NCBI RefSeq assembly: GCF_000577815.1
Contig: NZ_CBYM010000010.1
Coordinates: forward strand, 1 to 64,000
DNA from: Clostridium saudiense
Lineage (GTDB): Bacteria > Bacillota > Clostridia > Clostridiales > Clostridiaceae
DNA: 64,000 nt
Direction of reading: 5' to 3'
Notes under the pieces: model-generated
The model's database searches: none
What the model saw: the letters and a program-made list of their open reading frames with translations, nothing else
What the model was told of the DNA's origin: nothing
Made by a program: the position numbers and the translations under genes
Part shown: piece after piece, positions 47,863 to 56,483 of the stretch
Position numbering within the stretch: position 1 is the stretch's first letter
How the letters are laid out: every line of letters begins with the position of its first letter

Positions 47863-49122
47863 ATGGAAACATTAATCATTAATGGAGGCAAAGCATTGCA
47901 AGGCGCTGTAGAAATTAACGGAGCTAAGAATGCAGCAGTTGCTATTTTGCCGGCAGCTATTTTAGCTAGCGAAGGAAGATGTATTATTGATAATATACCA
48001 GATATAGAAGATGTACATTGTTTAGAAAGAATATTAGCTAGTTTAGGATGTAGAGTAAATAAATTAAATAGTAATACGTTAGAAATTGATGCTTCAGATA
48101 TTACAACAGTTAATGCATGTACTGAAGATGTAAGAAGAATGAGAGCGTCATATTATTTTATAGGGGCGTTATTAGCAAGATTTAAAAAAGCTAAAGTTGA
48201 ACTTCCAGGGGGATGTCCTATAGGGGTAAGACCTATAGATCAACATATAAAAGGATTTGAAGCTTTAGGAGCTGAAGTTGTTATAGAACATGGAGCTGTA
48301 AGTGTTAACGCTGAAAATTTACATGCAGCAAATATTTTCTTCGATGTAGTTTCAGTTGGAGCTACAATAAATGTAATGATTGCAGCAACTATGGCAGAAG
48401 GAACAACTGTATTAGAAAATGTTGCTAAAGAACCACATGTAGTAGATGTGGCTAACTTCTTAAATACTATGGGTGCTGATGTTAAAGGTGCTGGAACAGA
48501 TGTTATAAGAGTAAGAGGAGTTAAGAAATTAGTAGGATGTAATTATAGTGTTATACCAGACCAAATTGAAGCTGGAACTTTCATGATAGCAGCAGCTGCT
48601 ACAAAGGGAGATATAACTATAAAGAATGTAATTCCAAAACATTTAGAGTCTATTTCAGCTAAACTTATGGAAATGGGAGCTATAGTTGAAGAAGGTGACG
48701 ATAGCGTAAGAGTTACTGTTGATAAACCTTTAAAGGGTGTTAGTGTTAAGACTGCACCATATCCAGGGTTCCCAACAGATGTACAACAACCTATGTCAAC
48801 TTTATTAAGCATTACTGCTGGAAGAAGTTTAATTGCAGAAAGCATTTGGGAAAACAGGCACAAGCATACTGATGAATTAAAGAAAATGGGTGCTGAAATA
48901 AAGGTTGAAGGAAGAACTGCTATCATAGATGGTGTTGATTCATTAAATGGAGCTAAAGTTGCAGCTACAGACTTAAGAGCTGGAGCAGCTATGGTTATAG
49001 CTGGTTTAGTTGCTAAAGGAGAAACTGAAATTTCTGAAATAGAACATATTGATAGAGGATACCCTCATATTGAAGATAAATTCAGAGCACTAGGCGCAGA
49101 TATAAGAAGAATAGAAAAATAA
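47863..49122 (+). CDS. murA: UDP-N-acetylglucosamine 1-carboxyvinyltransferase
   Basis: First committed peptidoglycan step: PEP + UDP-GlcNAc to enolpyruvyl-UDP-GlcNAc. It is 419 aa from the ATG at 47863 ([14 protein letters not shown]), set by AAGGGTGAATAGG. The catalytic, fosfomycin-reactive cysteine is in [15 protein letters not shown] (about 116). [18 protein letters not shown] is the N-terminal signature. It is followed by walJ after 17 bp. Confidence 0.97.
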   Translation: METLIINGGKALQGAVEINGAKNAAVAILPAAILASEGRCIIDNIPDIEDVHCLERILASLGCRVNKLNSNTLEIDASDITTVNACTEDVRRMRASYYFIGALLARFKKAKVELPGGCPIGVRPIDQHIKGFEALGAEVVIEHGAVSVNAENLHAANIFFDVVSVGATINVMIAATMAEGTTVLENVAKEPHVVDVANFLNTMGADVKGAGTDVIRVRGVKKLVGCNYSVIPDQIEAGTFMIAAAATKGDITIKNVIPKHLESISAKLMEMGAIVEEGDDSVRVTVDKPLKGVSVKTAPYPGFPTDVQQPMSTLLSITAGRSLIAESIWENRHKHTDELKKMGAEIKVEGRTAIIDGVDSLNGAKVAATDLRAGAAMVIAGLVAKGETEISEIEHIDRGYPHIEDKFRALGADIRRIEK

Positions 49123-49139
49123 GCTTGGGGGAATTTTAA

Positions 49140-49931
49140 ATGAATTTTTGCTCATTATATAGTGGAAGTAGTGGAAATAGTATTTTTGTAGGTTCAGAAA
49201 AGGCTAAAATTTTAATTGATGCTGGATTACCTGGAAAGAAAATAGATGAAGCGTTAAAGCAAATTGGGCAAAATCCAAGTGAATTAGATGGAATTTTTAT
49301 AACTCATGAGCATATCGATCACATTAAAGGTGTAGGAGTTTTATCTAGAAAATATGATATACCTATTTATGCACCACAAGATACTTGGGTCGAAATGGAA
49401 AGAACCATTGGAAAGATAAAAGAGCATAATATAAAGGTTATGGATAGAAGATCTGTAGTTTCAATAAAGGATATAGAAGTTAAATCCTTTATTATTCCCC
49501 ATGATGCGGCAGCACCAGTAGGATATACAATTAATCTTAATGATAAGAGGGCGAGTGTAGCAACTGATTTTGGGACTTTTACAAAGGAGATTGAAGATAA
49601 TATCAAAGATTCAGATGTTATTTTAATTGAAAGCAATTATAATCCTGGAATGCTAGACTTTGGTCCATACCCTTATAGCTTGAAGCAAAGGATAAAAGAA
49701 GCATATGGTCATTTATCTAATGAAGATTGTGGAGAAGCAATTGTTAAGATATTAAAAAATGGCTTAGGAAAAAATATTATATTAGGTCATTTAAGCAATA
49801 CTAATAATACTCCGGAGTTAGCAGAGCTTACAGTAAGAGATATACTAACTGCTAATGGTATTAAGGTTGGTTCAGATTTAGATTTAAGTTTAGCCAATAG
49901 GCATAATCCAAGTGAATTTATTACTTTATAA
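49140..49931 (+). CDS. walJ: MBL-fold hydrolase WalJ/YycJ
   Basis: A 263-aa metallo-beta-lactamase-fold protein. The zinc motif THEHIDHIKG is at residues 58-67 and a second set is DFGTFT plus GHLSNTN. In Bacillus, YycJ/WalJ lies next to the walRK operon and links cell wall and replication control. Here walRK is absent but the adjacent rlmH and CxxH gene keep part of that neighbourhood. Probable 5'-3' exonuclease activity is known for relatives. Confidence 0.9.
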   Translation: MNFCSLYSGSSGNSIFVGSEKAKILIDAGLPGKKIDEALKQIGQNPSELDGIFITHEHIDHIKGVGVLSRKYDIPIYAPQDTWVEMERTIGKIKEHNIKVMDRRSVVSIKDIEVKSFIIPHDAAAPVGYTINLNDKRASVATDFGTFTKEIEDNIKDSDVILIESNYNPGMLDFGPYPYSLKQRIKEAYGHLSNEDCGEAIVKILKNGLGKNIILGHLSNTNNTPELAELTVRDILTANGIKVGSDLDLSLANRHNPSEFITL

Positions 49932-49964
49932 AAAATTAATTTATTAAAGTAGAAGGTGAAAAGT

Positions 49965-50117
49965 ATGGAAAAATTATATGCATGTGAAGAACATATGGAT
50001 GAAGCAATGGATGAAGTTATAGATGGCAAAGAAACATATCCTGTAATTAATGAAATTACAGGATACAAATGTACATATTGCGAAAAAGAAGCTAAGTATG
50101 AAGTCAAAATGGCTTAA
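49965..50117 (+). CDS. CxxH/CxxC small protein (BA_5709 family)
   Basis: A 50-aa protein starting MEKLYACEEHMDEAMD and ending CTYCEKEAKYEVKMA. The CxxH (C7, H10) and CxxC (C36, C39) pairs form a likely zinc knuckle. The family sits beside yycJ/rlmH in Bacillus and clostridia; function unknown. AGAAGGTGA precedes the ATG. Confidence 0.85.
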   Translation: MEKLYACEEHMDEAMDEVIDGKETYPVINEITGYKCTYCEKEAKYEVKMA

Positions 50118-50195
50118 TATTATATGTTGAAAAATGTACATAATATTTAGTATAATTTTTATATAATCGTAAGAGAAGAAAGAGGAGAAATGAAT

Positions 50196-50693
50196 ATGAG
50201 TTTATATAAACAATGGACAGATATGGTCGTAGAATACGTTAAGACTAAAGGTGAAGCAGCTTTCTGGAATGAATATACTAAGATTGAAACTGCTATATAT
50301 AAGGATTTATTAGCTAATAGCAAAGAAGCTATGAAGATTACAATTGCAGATTTTGCTAAGAAGTATGAAACTTCAGAAGAATTCATAATGGGATTCGTTG
50401 ATGGAATCAATGATAGTTTAAATAATCAATATGATTTAGAAGCTTTAAACTCAAATGATGAATTAGTATTAGATATAAACTTAGAAAAACTATTCTTTAA
50501 TATGTTAGAAGCTAAGGCTGAATATTTATATAACTTACCACAATGGGATGCTATATTCTCACCTGAAAAGAGAAAAGAAATTCAAAAGCAATACAGAGAA
50601 TCTTGCAGCGTAAGAAATGAAAACAAAGTTGGAAGAAACGATGCTTGCCCATGCGGAAGCGGAAAAAAATATAAGAAATGTTGTGGAAAGTAA
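50196..50693 (+). CDS. SEC-C metal-binding domain protein
   Basis: A 165-aa protein: residues 1-135 form a helical domain ([24 protein letters not shown]) resembling a clostridial SEC-C-associated family, and the C-terminal 22 residues are a SEC-C zinc finger, [23 protein letters not shown] modules in SecA contact SecB or ribosomes; here the partner is unknown. The second ATG (50196) is chosen since AGAGGAG is too close to the first. Confidence 0.85.
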   Translation: MSLYKQWTDMVVEYVKTKGEAAFWNEYTKIETAIYKDLLANSKEAMKITIADFAKKYETSEEFIMGFVDGINDSLNNQYDLEALNSNDELVLDINLEKLFFNMLEAKAEYLYNLPQWDAIFSPEKRKEIQKQYRESCSVRNENKVGRNDACPCGSGKKYKKCCGK

Positions 50694-50709
50694 TTTCTAC
50701 TTAGTTTAA

Positions 50710-50738
50710 AAGAGCTTTGATATCAAAGCTCTTTTTTG
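50710..50738 (+). terminator. Terminator after the SEC-C gene
   Basis: Stem AAGAGCTTTGATATCAAAGC-TCTT with T run, nearly a full palindrome. Confidence 0.9.
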
Positions 50739-50823
50739 TATTAATGAAAGAATGATTTAGTGTCAAATAGCAAGCTAGATAAATAAATTATAATAGTACA
50801 ATTATTTATTTGGAGGTGCTTAT

Positions 50824-51309
50824 ATGCTTAATATATTTCCATATATATTTTCGACTACATTTAATACTATAGCTAATAATATGGATGTAATTGATAATAT
50901 TGTAGATAATGTTGTAAATAATATTGTTAATAGTGATTTTATGGATAATTTAGTAAAAAATATAGATAATATGGCCCCGGTTGAGGTACAATTTAAAGAG
51001 CATAAGAGGGGGTATACTATTCAATGTTATTTGCCTGGGACTAAGAAAGAGAATATTAACTTGGAGTATGATAATAATTATATTACTTTACAAGTTAAGA
51101 GAAATATGTTTTATAGTAATAACCAGAATATAGCTGTAGCTGTAGTTCAAGCTGGTGGAGATATAAATGAGGATTATTATGTAGAAAATGCAGATCCTAG
51201 TGGAATTAGGGCTGTTTTTAAAAATGATACTTTGAATGTATTGATACCTAAGAGTACGTATATAAGTAAGGATACTACTATTGTTGATGTTGATACTTTC
51301 AAGGAATAA
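50824..51309 (+). CDS. Hsp20/alpha-crystallin-like protein
   Basis: A 161-aa small heat-shock-like protein. The alpha-crystallin domain spans about 55-150 (YTIQCYLPGTKKENINLEYDNNYITLQV; then FKNDTLNVLIPK). The canonical C-terminal I-x-I/V is replaced by TIVDVD. The N-terminal 50 residues are Asn/Asp/Ile-rich. Probable holdase chaperone. GGAGGTG before the ATG. No CIRCE operator is visible upstream. Confidence 0.8.
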   Translation: MLNIFPYIFSTTFNTIANNMDVIDNIVDNVVNNIVNSDFMDNLVKNIDNMAPVEVQFKEHKRGYTIQCYLPGTKKENINLEYDNNYITLQVKRNMFYSNNQNIAVAVVQAGGDINEDYYVENADPSGIRAVFKNDTLNVLIPKSTYISKDTTIVDVDTFKE

Positions 51310-51349
51310 TAAATAGGTTTTGAAATATTTTACTTAGGAGGAGAAAGTG

Positions 51350-51829
51350 ATGAATATAACAGTTATTTCTGTAGGAAAGCTAAAGGAAAAGTATTTGAAG
51401 CAGGCTATTGATGAATACTCTAAGAGATTAACTAGGTATTGTAAAATTGATATTATAGAACTTCCAGATGAAAAAACTCCTGATAATGCATCTGAAAAGG
51501 AAGAGCTTCAAATTAAGGATAAGGAAGGACAGCTTATTTTATCTAAGATAAAGGATAATATGTTTGTTATAGCAATGGATTTAAATGCTAAACAAATGAC
51601 CTCTGAGGAGTTCTCAAGGTTTATTGAGACTCAAGGGGTTATGGGTAATTCGAACATAACTTTTGTTATAGGTGGTAGTCTTGGATTATCTCAGGATGTA
51701 ATAAAGAGAGCAAATTATAAGATATGTTTTTCTAAGATGACTTTCCCACATCAGTTGTTTAGGGTAATGTTATTGGAACAAATTTATAGAGCTTTTAGAA
51801 TAATGAAGAATGAACCGTACCACAAATAA
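51350..51829 (+). CDS. rlmH: 23S rRNA (pseudouridine-1915-N3)-methyltransferase RlmH
   Basis: A SPOUT methyltransferase (OrfX of staphylococci), 159 aa, the canonical length, from the ATG at 51350. SAM-binding trefoil signature TFVIGGSLGLSQDV (about 103-116) and LFRVMLLEQIYRAFRI are present. It ends NEPYHK-stop. In staphylococci the same 3' end is the SCCmec attachment site; here a second copy of it lies at 55509. Confidence 0.96.
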   Translation: MNITVISVGKLKEKYLKQAIDEYSKRLTRYCKIDIIELPDEKTPDNASEKEELQIKDKEGQLILSKIKDNMFVIAMDLNAKQMTSEEFSRFIETQGVMGNSNITFVIGGSLGLSQDVIKRANYKICFSKMTFPHQLFRVMLLEQIYRAFRIMKNEPYHK

Positions 51830-51833
51830 ATGA
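51797..51833 (+). repeat. Direct repeat, left copy (rlmH 3' end)
   Basis: The last ten rlmH codons, the stop and a few bases (RIMKNEPYHK). It matches 55509-55545 at 32 of 37 positions, including 14 identical bases AATGAACCGTACCA. Confidence 0.85.
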
Positions 51834-51926
51834 TATTTATAAATATATTTTATATATTTAGATTTTAATGAAGCTAGAGGTACAGTAGTTAGATTTATTT
51901 TTTACACAAATCAATCTACTGTCCCA

Positions 51927-51963
51927 AAAGAGTATATGACTCAGTAAAAGTCATATACTCTTT
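51927..51963. terminator. Bidirectional terminator between rlmH and flavoprotein gene
   Basis: Fourteen-pair stem AAAGAGTATATGAC/GTCATATACTCTTT with a 9-nt loop. An imperfect hairpin (about 51883-51922) lies just before it. Confidence 0.88.
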
Positions 51964-51966
51964 ATA

Positions 51967-53913
51967 TTACAATTCTTTAGCAATAGCATATCCTGCATGA
52001 ATAGCATCTTTTATTGTTCCAACATTGTTTGCGTCTCCTATAGTGTGATAAGGCATTTGAAGTTCCTTTAAAGTATCAGCCAGTGTGGTGTCTGTGCGGT
52101 AACCTACGGCGAAGATAAGGGTGTCGGCATCAGCAATGCAGTGGATTTCACCGTCTTTGCTATAGTAGATTTTATCTTCCTCTACCTTTTCAACCTTGGC
52201 GCTACAGATTAGCTCTATGCCTTTTTTCATCATACGTTGTACAAGTAAACTTCTACCTGCGCCTGTTTCTGTTGACATGATTTCTGGAGCCATTTCAATT
52301 ACAGTGACTTTTCTGTCTCTAGGAAGACGGTCATAAACTAGGGGTGCAAGATAATCTGCAGTTTCACAACCTACAGAACCACCTCCAATAATAACGATTT
52401 TACGGCCAGGGAAGGCTTTTCCACCTAGAATATCATCAGCAGTTGCCCAATGTTTAAAGGATGTAAATGGTTGGATAACAATAGGGGAGGCACCATTGCT
52501 TATAATCACTTCATAATCAGCAAATTCATTTTGTAATAGTTCTTTATTAACAGTACAGTTTAAACGAATTTCAACTCCAGTTTCTTCGAGTTTTCTAACC
52601 ATGTATTGTGTAACCTTTGAAAGATCTTGCTTAGCAATTGGCACGGAAGCTATACGCATAAGTCCACCTAGTTCTTCATTTTGATCGCAAAGGACTACAT
52701 GATGACCTCTTTTCTTTGCAACATAGGCTGCTTCCATACCAGCAGGTCCGCCACCAATAACAAGAATTTTTTTCTTTGTGTTAGATAACTTAAGAGTATC
52801 CTCATTTTCAATTTCAAGAGAGGGATTGATTGTGCAAGCTACACGCTTTCCAAACATAATACCGTTTAGGCAACGAAGACATCCAATACATGGACGTATA
52901 TCATTATCCATACCTTTTTCGGCTTTATTAGCAAATTCAGAATCACATAAATTAGCTCTTCCAATCATGCAGATATCTGCTTTACCATTGGCGATTAATT
53001 CATCAGCAATCCAAGGCTCTGTAATTCGTCCAACAGTAGCTATTGGGATTGACGTATGTTTTTTGATTTCTTCTGATAACTTAGCGTGAGAACCTTGCTT
53101 TGTACCAGGTGCAGGGATTGAGCTACCACGCATGATAGTAGTTCCTCCAGATACGTGAATCATATCAGCACCAGCTTTCTCTAATTGCTTAGCAATGTAT
53201 ATTCCATCGTTAAGATTTAAGCCTCCATCACAGTATTCATCACCAGAAATTCTTACATCAATGATGAAATCTTTTCCGCACGTTTTACGAACTTCTTCAA
53301 TAACTTCTAGTGTTAATTTCAAACGGCCATTGATATCACCACCATATTCATCAGTTCTTTTATTATATAGAGGAGATAAAAAACCTCCTAGTAGACCGTG
53401 GGCATGAGCAGCATGAATTTCAACACCATCTCCTCCAGCGGTTTTAATTCTTAAGGCTGCTTCACCAAACTGCTTGATAATAATCTTTAATTCTGGTATG
53501 GTTACTGGTCTTGGGGCTTCCTTCGCATAGGTAGGCCCAACATTTGATGGTGCGATTAAACGAGGTGTTCCCGGAATAGGGAAGGCCATGTAAGCAGGAT
53601 GGAATAATTGGGGAAGGATTTTTGCTCCATACTTATGGACAGCCTCCGTCAACTTTTTCCAACCAGGAATATAAGAATCATCACTTATGGACATATCTCC
53701 AGGTAAATATGTGTAAACAGGTTCAATAGTAGTTACTTCAGTAACAATAAGACCAACACCACCCTTTGCTCTTGCAGCGTAATGCTCAACTAAAGTATCT
53801 GTTACATAACCTTTATCTGCTAGGTTTGTAGATATTGGTGGCATAAAAATACGGTTTTTAACTGTGGTTTCACCAATTTTGATAGGTGAAAATAAATGAC
53901 TATATTTTTTCAT
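51967..53913 (-). CDS. NADH:flavin oxidoreductase with Fe-S and FAD domains (OYE/dienoyl-CoA reductase type)
   Basis: A 648-aa three-domain enzyme: FMN-binding TIM barrel (about 1-330, with HAAHAHGLLGGFLSPLYNKR), a [4Fe-4S] cluster motif CIGCLRCLNG...CTINP (about 337-358), then FAD/NAD(P) domains with LVIGGGPAGMEAA and IVIIGGGSVGCETA. Similar architecture occurs in FadH, BaiCD/BaiH and 2-enoate reductases; substrate unknown. Codon usage is GC-richer than that of neighbours, suggesting transfer. An AraC gene lies upstream in the same direction. Confidence 0.88.
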   Translation of the reverse strand: MKKYSHLFSPIKIGETTVKNRIFMPPISTNLADKGYVTDTLVEHYAARAKGGVGLIVTEVTTIEPVYTYLPGDMSISDDSYIPGWKKLTEAVHKYGAKILPQLFHPAYMAFPIPGTPRLIAPSNVGPTYAKEAPRPVTIPELKIIIKQFGEAALRIKTAGGDGVEIHAAHAHGLLGGFLSPLYNKRTDEYGGDINGRLKLTLEVIEEVRKTCGKDFIIDVRISGDEYCDGGLNLNDGIYIAKQLEKAGADMIHVSGGTTIMRGSSIPAPGTKQGSHAKLSEEIKKHTSIPIATVGRITEPWIADELIANGKADICMIGRANLCDSEFANKAEKGMDNDIRPCIGCLRCLNGIMFGKRVACTINPSLEIENEDTLKLSNTKKKILVIGGGPAGMEAAYVAKKRGHHVVLCDQNEELGGLMRIASVPIAKQDLSKVTQYMVRKLEETGVEIRLNCTVNKELLQNEFADYEVIISNGASPIVIQPFTSFKHWATADDILGGKAFPGRKIVIIGGGSVGCETADYLAPLVYDRLPRDRKVTVIEMAPEIMSTETGAGRSLLVQRMMKKGIELICSAKVEKVEEDKIYYSKDGEIHCIADADTLIFAVGYRTDTTLADTLKELQMPYHTIGDANNVGTIKDAIHAGYAIAKEL

Positions 53914-54093
53914 ATCCTCATCTCCTTTTTCTTTGATGTTACCATATTATTCAATTAGTATCCTTGTCCTAGCTTGATGTTAAAGGTTAAAATATGTCCT
54001 CATATTTGAAGATTAAAAGCGAAATGAGATAATATTAAAGCGAAAAATGACTTATAATAGAAAGTTACAAGGTAGATTTTAAGTTCCTCCATT

Positions 54094-55161
54094 TTAAACT
54101 TTAGCAATATCTATAATAATTTCATCATTACAGTGAGTTATAGTGCTTTTTACATCTTTAGATGTTTGAATGGAGCAAAGAGTATGCCCTTCTTTCACTT
54201 TGATTTTTATGCTATCATTTTCATAAAGGATGTTTTCTGATTCTTCTAACAGGTGTTGAAGGAGCTGCTTTTGATTATAATCTAGAGACATTATTTGTTC
54301 TCTTTTATCTTCATTAAATTTCATGTTATTGACAAACTTTTTGCGATAGTGGCTAGGAACAATTCCATAAAGTTCTTTGAAGGCTGTGGTATAGGCTTTA
54401 GAATTTGGCATGCCACAATCAGCAGCAATCTGCTCAATGGATTTTTTCCCCTCTAATAAAGATTCTATGGATTCACGAATTCTTACTAGAGCAACATATT
54501 TTACAAATGGAATACCTGTATACTTCTTAAAGAGTTTGGAAGTGTAAGAAACGCTAAACATAAGTGTATCTGCTACATCTGTTAAACGTAGATCCTCTTG
54601 ATAATGGCTATCTATGTACTGAATAGCTTTAATATAGTTTTCTCTATGAATAGATTGAAGAGGTAAACGTTCAATAGGATACTGCATGTGATTAGAAGTT
54701 ATATAAACAATTTCCATCATTATTGTATTTAACTCAAATAAATTATTATTACCACGTAATAGAACTCCAACTAATTTACCTATTTGAAGCTTTAATTTTT
54801 TCAATAATTTCAAATTATTATTGTCAGTGCAAACAATTGATTCGTAGGAATGCTTTATTTCTCCTATCATTGCTGATGGAAAGAGAGAAAAATCAATATG
54901 TATGGTTAAAATCACATTTTCTTCTCTAGAATTTTGACGAATTATATGAATATCATTTGGAGCAATGATTAATAGTTCATGCTCTTTAATTATATGAGAG
55001 AAGTTTTCTGTAATAACCTCATATTCTCCCTTTAAAACGTAGGTTATTTCTAGACTACTATGACGATAAAATACTTGTCTGCTAAAGCTGTTAATGCTTA
55101 GGCTTAAAGGATAACCGAATTTTTGACCTGAAAAATCATAATAATATTTCATATTTTGCAT
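54094..55161 (-). CDS. AraC-family transcriptional regulator
   Basis: A 355-aa regulator. The N-terminal cupin-like sensor (residues 1-140; ITYVLKGEYEV, ELLIIAPNDIHII) is followed by two AraC HTH motifs (about 180-275): LTDVADTLMFSVSYTSKLFKKYTGIPF and IEQIAADCGMPNSKAYTTAFKELYG. A C-terminal extension of about 75 aa is unusual. Probably controls the flavoprotein gene 180 bp downstream. ATG at 55161 follows GGAGG. Confidence 0.88.
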   Translation of the reverse strand: MQNMKYYYDFSGQKFGYPLSLSINSFSRQVFYRHSSLEITYVLKGEYEVITENFSHIIKEHELLIIAPNDIHIIRQNSREENVILTIHIDFSLFPSAMIGEIKHSYESIVCTDNNNLKLLKKLKLQIGKLVGVLLRGNNNLFELNTIMMEIVYITSNHMQYPIERLPLQSIHRENYIKAIQYIDSHYQEDLRLTDVADTLMFSVSYTSKLFKKYTGIPFVKYVALVRIRESIESLLEGKKSIEQIAADCGMPNSKAYTTAFKELYGIVPSHYRKKFVNNMKFNEDKREQIMSLDYNQKQLLQHLLEESENILYENDSIKIKVKEGHTLCSIQTSKDVKSTITHCNDEIIIDIAKV

Positions 55162-55284
55162 AAAAAAACCTCCATTTATTGTAGTTGCAGATTTAACGTA
55201 TTTTTTCTTTAGATATATAAATTAAAATTATATTACTAATAATAGATGCTTTTACAAAAATAAACAAGTTGTTATTCTTGATAA
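55162..55284. other. AraC gene upstream region
   Basis: AT-rich, no ORF. It would hold the promoter of the AraC gene, but I could not pick a convincing -35/-10 pair. Confidence 0.4.
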
Positions 55285-55287
55285 TGA

Positions 55288-55461
55288 TTGAATGATAAAA
55301 GTCTTAGCGAAATAAAGAAATTATATAGGGAAGATAGACAAGATATATTAGAAAAAGCTGATGAGCTTATTAAGAATACTTATCGAGTTCTCATTACTAG
55401 AGGGATGAAAGGATGCTATATTTATTGCGTATTTGAAAAAAAATTTAGTTATAGCAGTTAA
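55288..55461 (+). pseudogene. C-terminal remnant of a DUF2075 (Schlafen-type helicase/ATPase) gene
   Basis: The frame reads ..ILEKADELIKNTYRVLIT then RGMKGCYIYC. The NTYRVLxTRGMKGCY motif is the conserved C-terminal part of DUF2075 NTPases. Only about 57 codons remain: a stop (TGA 55285-55287) lies just upstream, and the remnant ends at TAA 55461 after an aberrant tail. No promoter or SD. DUF2075 genes are typical of mobile and defence islands. Confidence 0.75.
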
Positions 55462-55508
55462 ATTTGTATTGGTTGCTAATGAATAATATATCACTAATTT
55501 AAATAATT

Positions 55509-55545
55509 AGAATTATGAATAATGAACCGTACCATAAGTAAGTGA
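55509..55545 (+). repeat. Direct repeat, right copy (second rlmH 3' end)
   Basis: Encodes RIMNNEPYHK-stop in the same frame as the end of RlmH but with no gene body upstream. The differences from 51797-51833 are mostly third-position changes. Confidence 0.85.
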
Positions 55546-55817
55546 GGTTTTTACTGAAATTAGGTTAATAAATAAGGGAATTTGAGAAGGAGAGGGTTGA
55601 GAATATTATCATTTAAGTAAGCCTTTATATATAGAACTTTAGTGATAAATTATATGTGGAATTGGTATATAAATAATATTATTAATTTAATGTTAAGAGT
55701 GTTAATTTATGAAATTAGCACTTTTATATTTATAATATAATTGAAACTTTATGTTATTATGTATTTATAAAATAAATTCATTTTGATATATATTATATAA
55801 AATGGAGGAAAATATAA
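55546..55817. other. Spacer between right repeat and the two-component system
   Basis: No gene. Contains a rightward terminator-like hairpin (55697-55725) that terminates no gene now present, and an AT-rich stretch before the response regulator SD. The hairpin may be the original rlmH terminator. Confidence 0.5.
55697..55725 (+). terminator. Orphan terminator hairpin
   Basis: AGTGTTAATTT/AAATTAGCACT (one G-U) with a 3-nt loop and TTTT, 155 bp beyond the second rlmH 3' end. Confidence 0.65.
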
Positions 55818-56483
55818 ATGAAAATTAATATATTAATTGTTGAAGATGAAAAAGAAATAAGGGAAGGCGTAAGTGAATATCTAGCAGAGGTTGGATATAG
55901 CGTTATAAGTGCAGAAGATGGAATGCAAGCAATAGAATTATTTAAGAATAATAAAATTGATTTAGTAATTTTAGATATAATGCTTCCAAAGGCTAACGGA
56001 TTTGTTGTTTTAAATAAAATTAGACAAGAAAGCAATGTTCCAGTAATTATGTTAACAGCAATGAGTGATGATTATACCCAAATTATGAGTTTTGATGAAG
56101 AGGCAGATGATTATATTACAAAGCCATTTTCAATAATAGTTTTACATAAAAGAATAGAAGCACTTCTTAGAAGAGGAGTAAAAGTTAGTGAAAATAAAAA
56201 GTGGTGTTATGGAGATATAGAAATTGATTTTGAAGGATATTCAGCAAGAAAGAATGGCGAAAATATTGATTTAAAACCTAAGGAAATAAAATTAATAGAG
56301 TTATTATTAAAGTATGAGGGAAAGGTTTTAACAAGAGCACAAATCTTAGATAATTTATGGAGGATTGAAGAAGCACCAAATGATAGGGTTATTGATGTAT
56401 ATATTAAAAATATAAGAAAAAAGTTGTTATTAGATTGTATAGTAACAGTTAAGGGAATTGGATATAAATTTGAGGAGAAATGA
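55818..56483 (+). CDS. OmpR-family response regulator
   Basis: A 221-aa two-domain regulator. The receiver (1-115) has acidic residues EDE near 8-10, the phospho-acceptor D in VILDIMLPKANGF (about 54) and K in ITKPFS (about 104). The C-terminal winged helix (about 130-220) ends DRVIDVYIKNIRKKL..GIGYKFEEK. Its stop overlaps the first ATG of the kinase gene. Likely acts on the direct repeats before the downstream ABC operon. Confidence 0.93.
   Translation: MKINILIVEDEKEIREGVSEYLAEVGYSVISAEDGMQAIELFKNNKIDLVILDIMLPKANGFVVLNKIRQESNVPVIMLTAMSDDYTQIMSFDEEADDYITKPFSIIVLHKRIEALLRRGVKVSENKKWCYGDIEIDFEGYSARKNGENIDLKPKEIKLIELLLKYEGKVLTRAQILDNLWRIEEAPNDRVIDVYIKNIRKKLLLDCIVTVKGIGYKFEEK

Larger units (their letters stand above)
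51797..55545. mobile_element. Putative SCC-like segment inserted at the rlmH 3' end
   Basis: The segment is flanked by direct repeats of the rlmH 3' end. It holds an Fe-S flavoprotein gene, an AraC regulator and a DUF2075 gene remnant, and the flavoprotein gene is visibly GC-richer than the surrounding chromosome. No ccr-type recombinase or other integrase is present, so it would be a decayed or non-autonomous element. The alternative is a local duplication. Confidence 0.5.

Noticed and set aside
52778..53089. Rightward ORFs of 103 and 70 codons opposite the flavoprotein gene
   Set aside because: Antisense shadows in a GC-richer gene; no SD and no plausible protein features.
51797..55545. 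Serine recombinase (ccr) or other integrase within the rlmH segment
   Set aside because: No frame in the segment shows recombinase motifs; only the flavoprotein, AraC and DUF2075 remnant are present.
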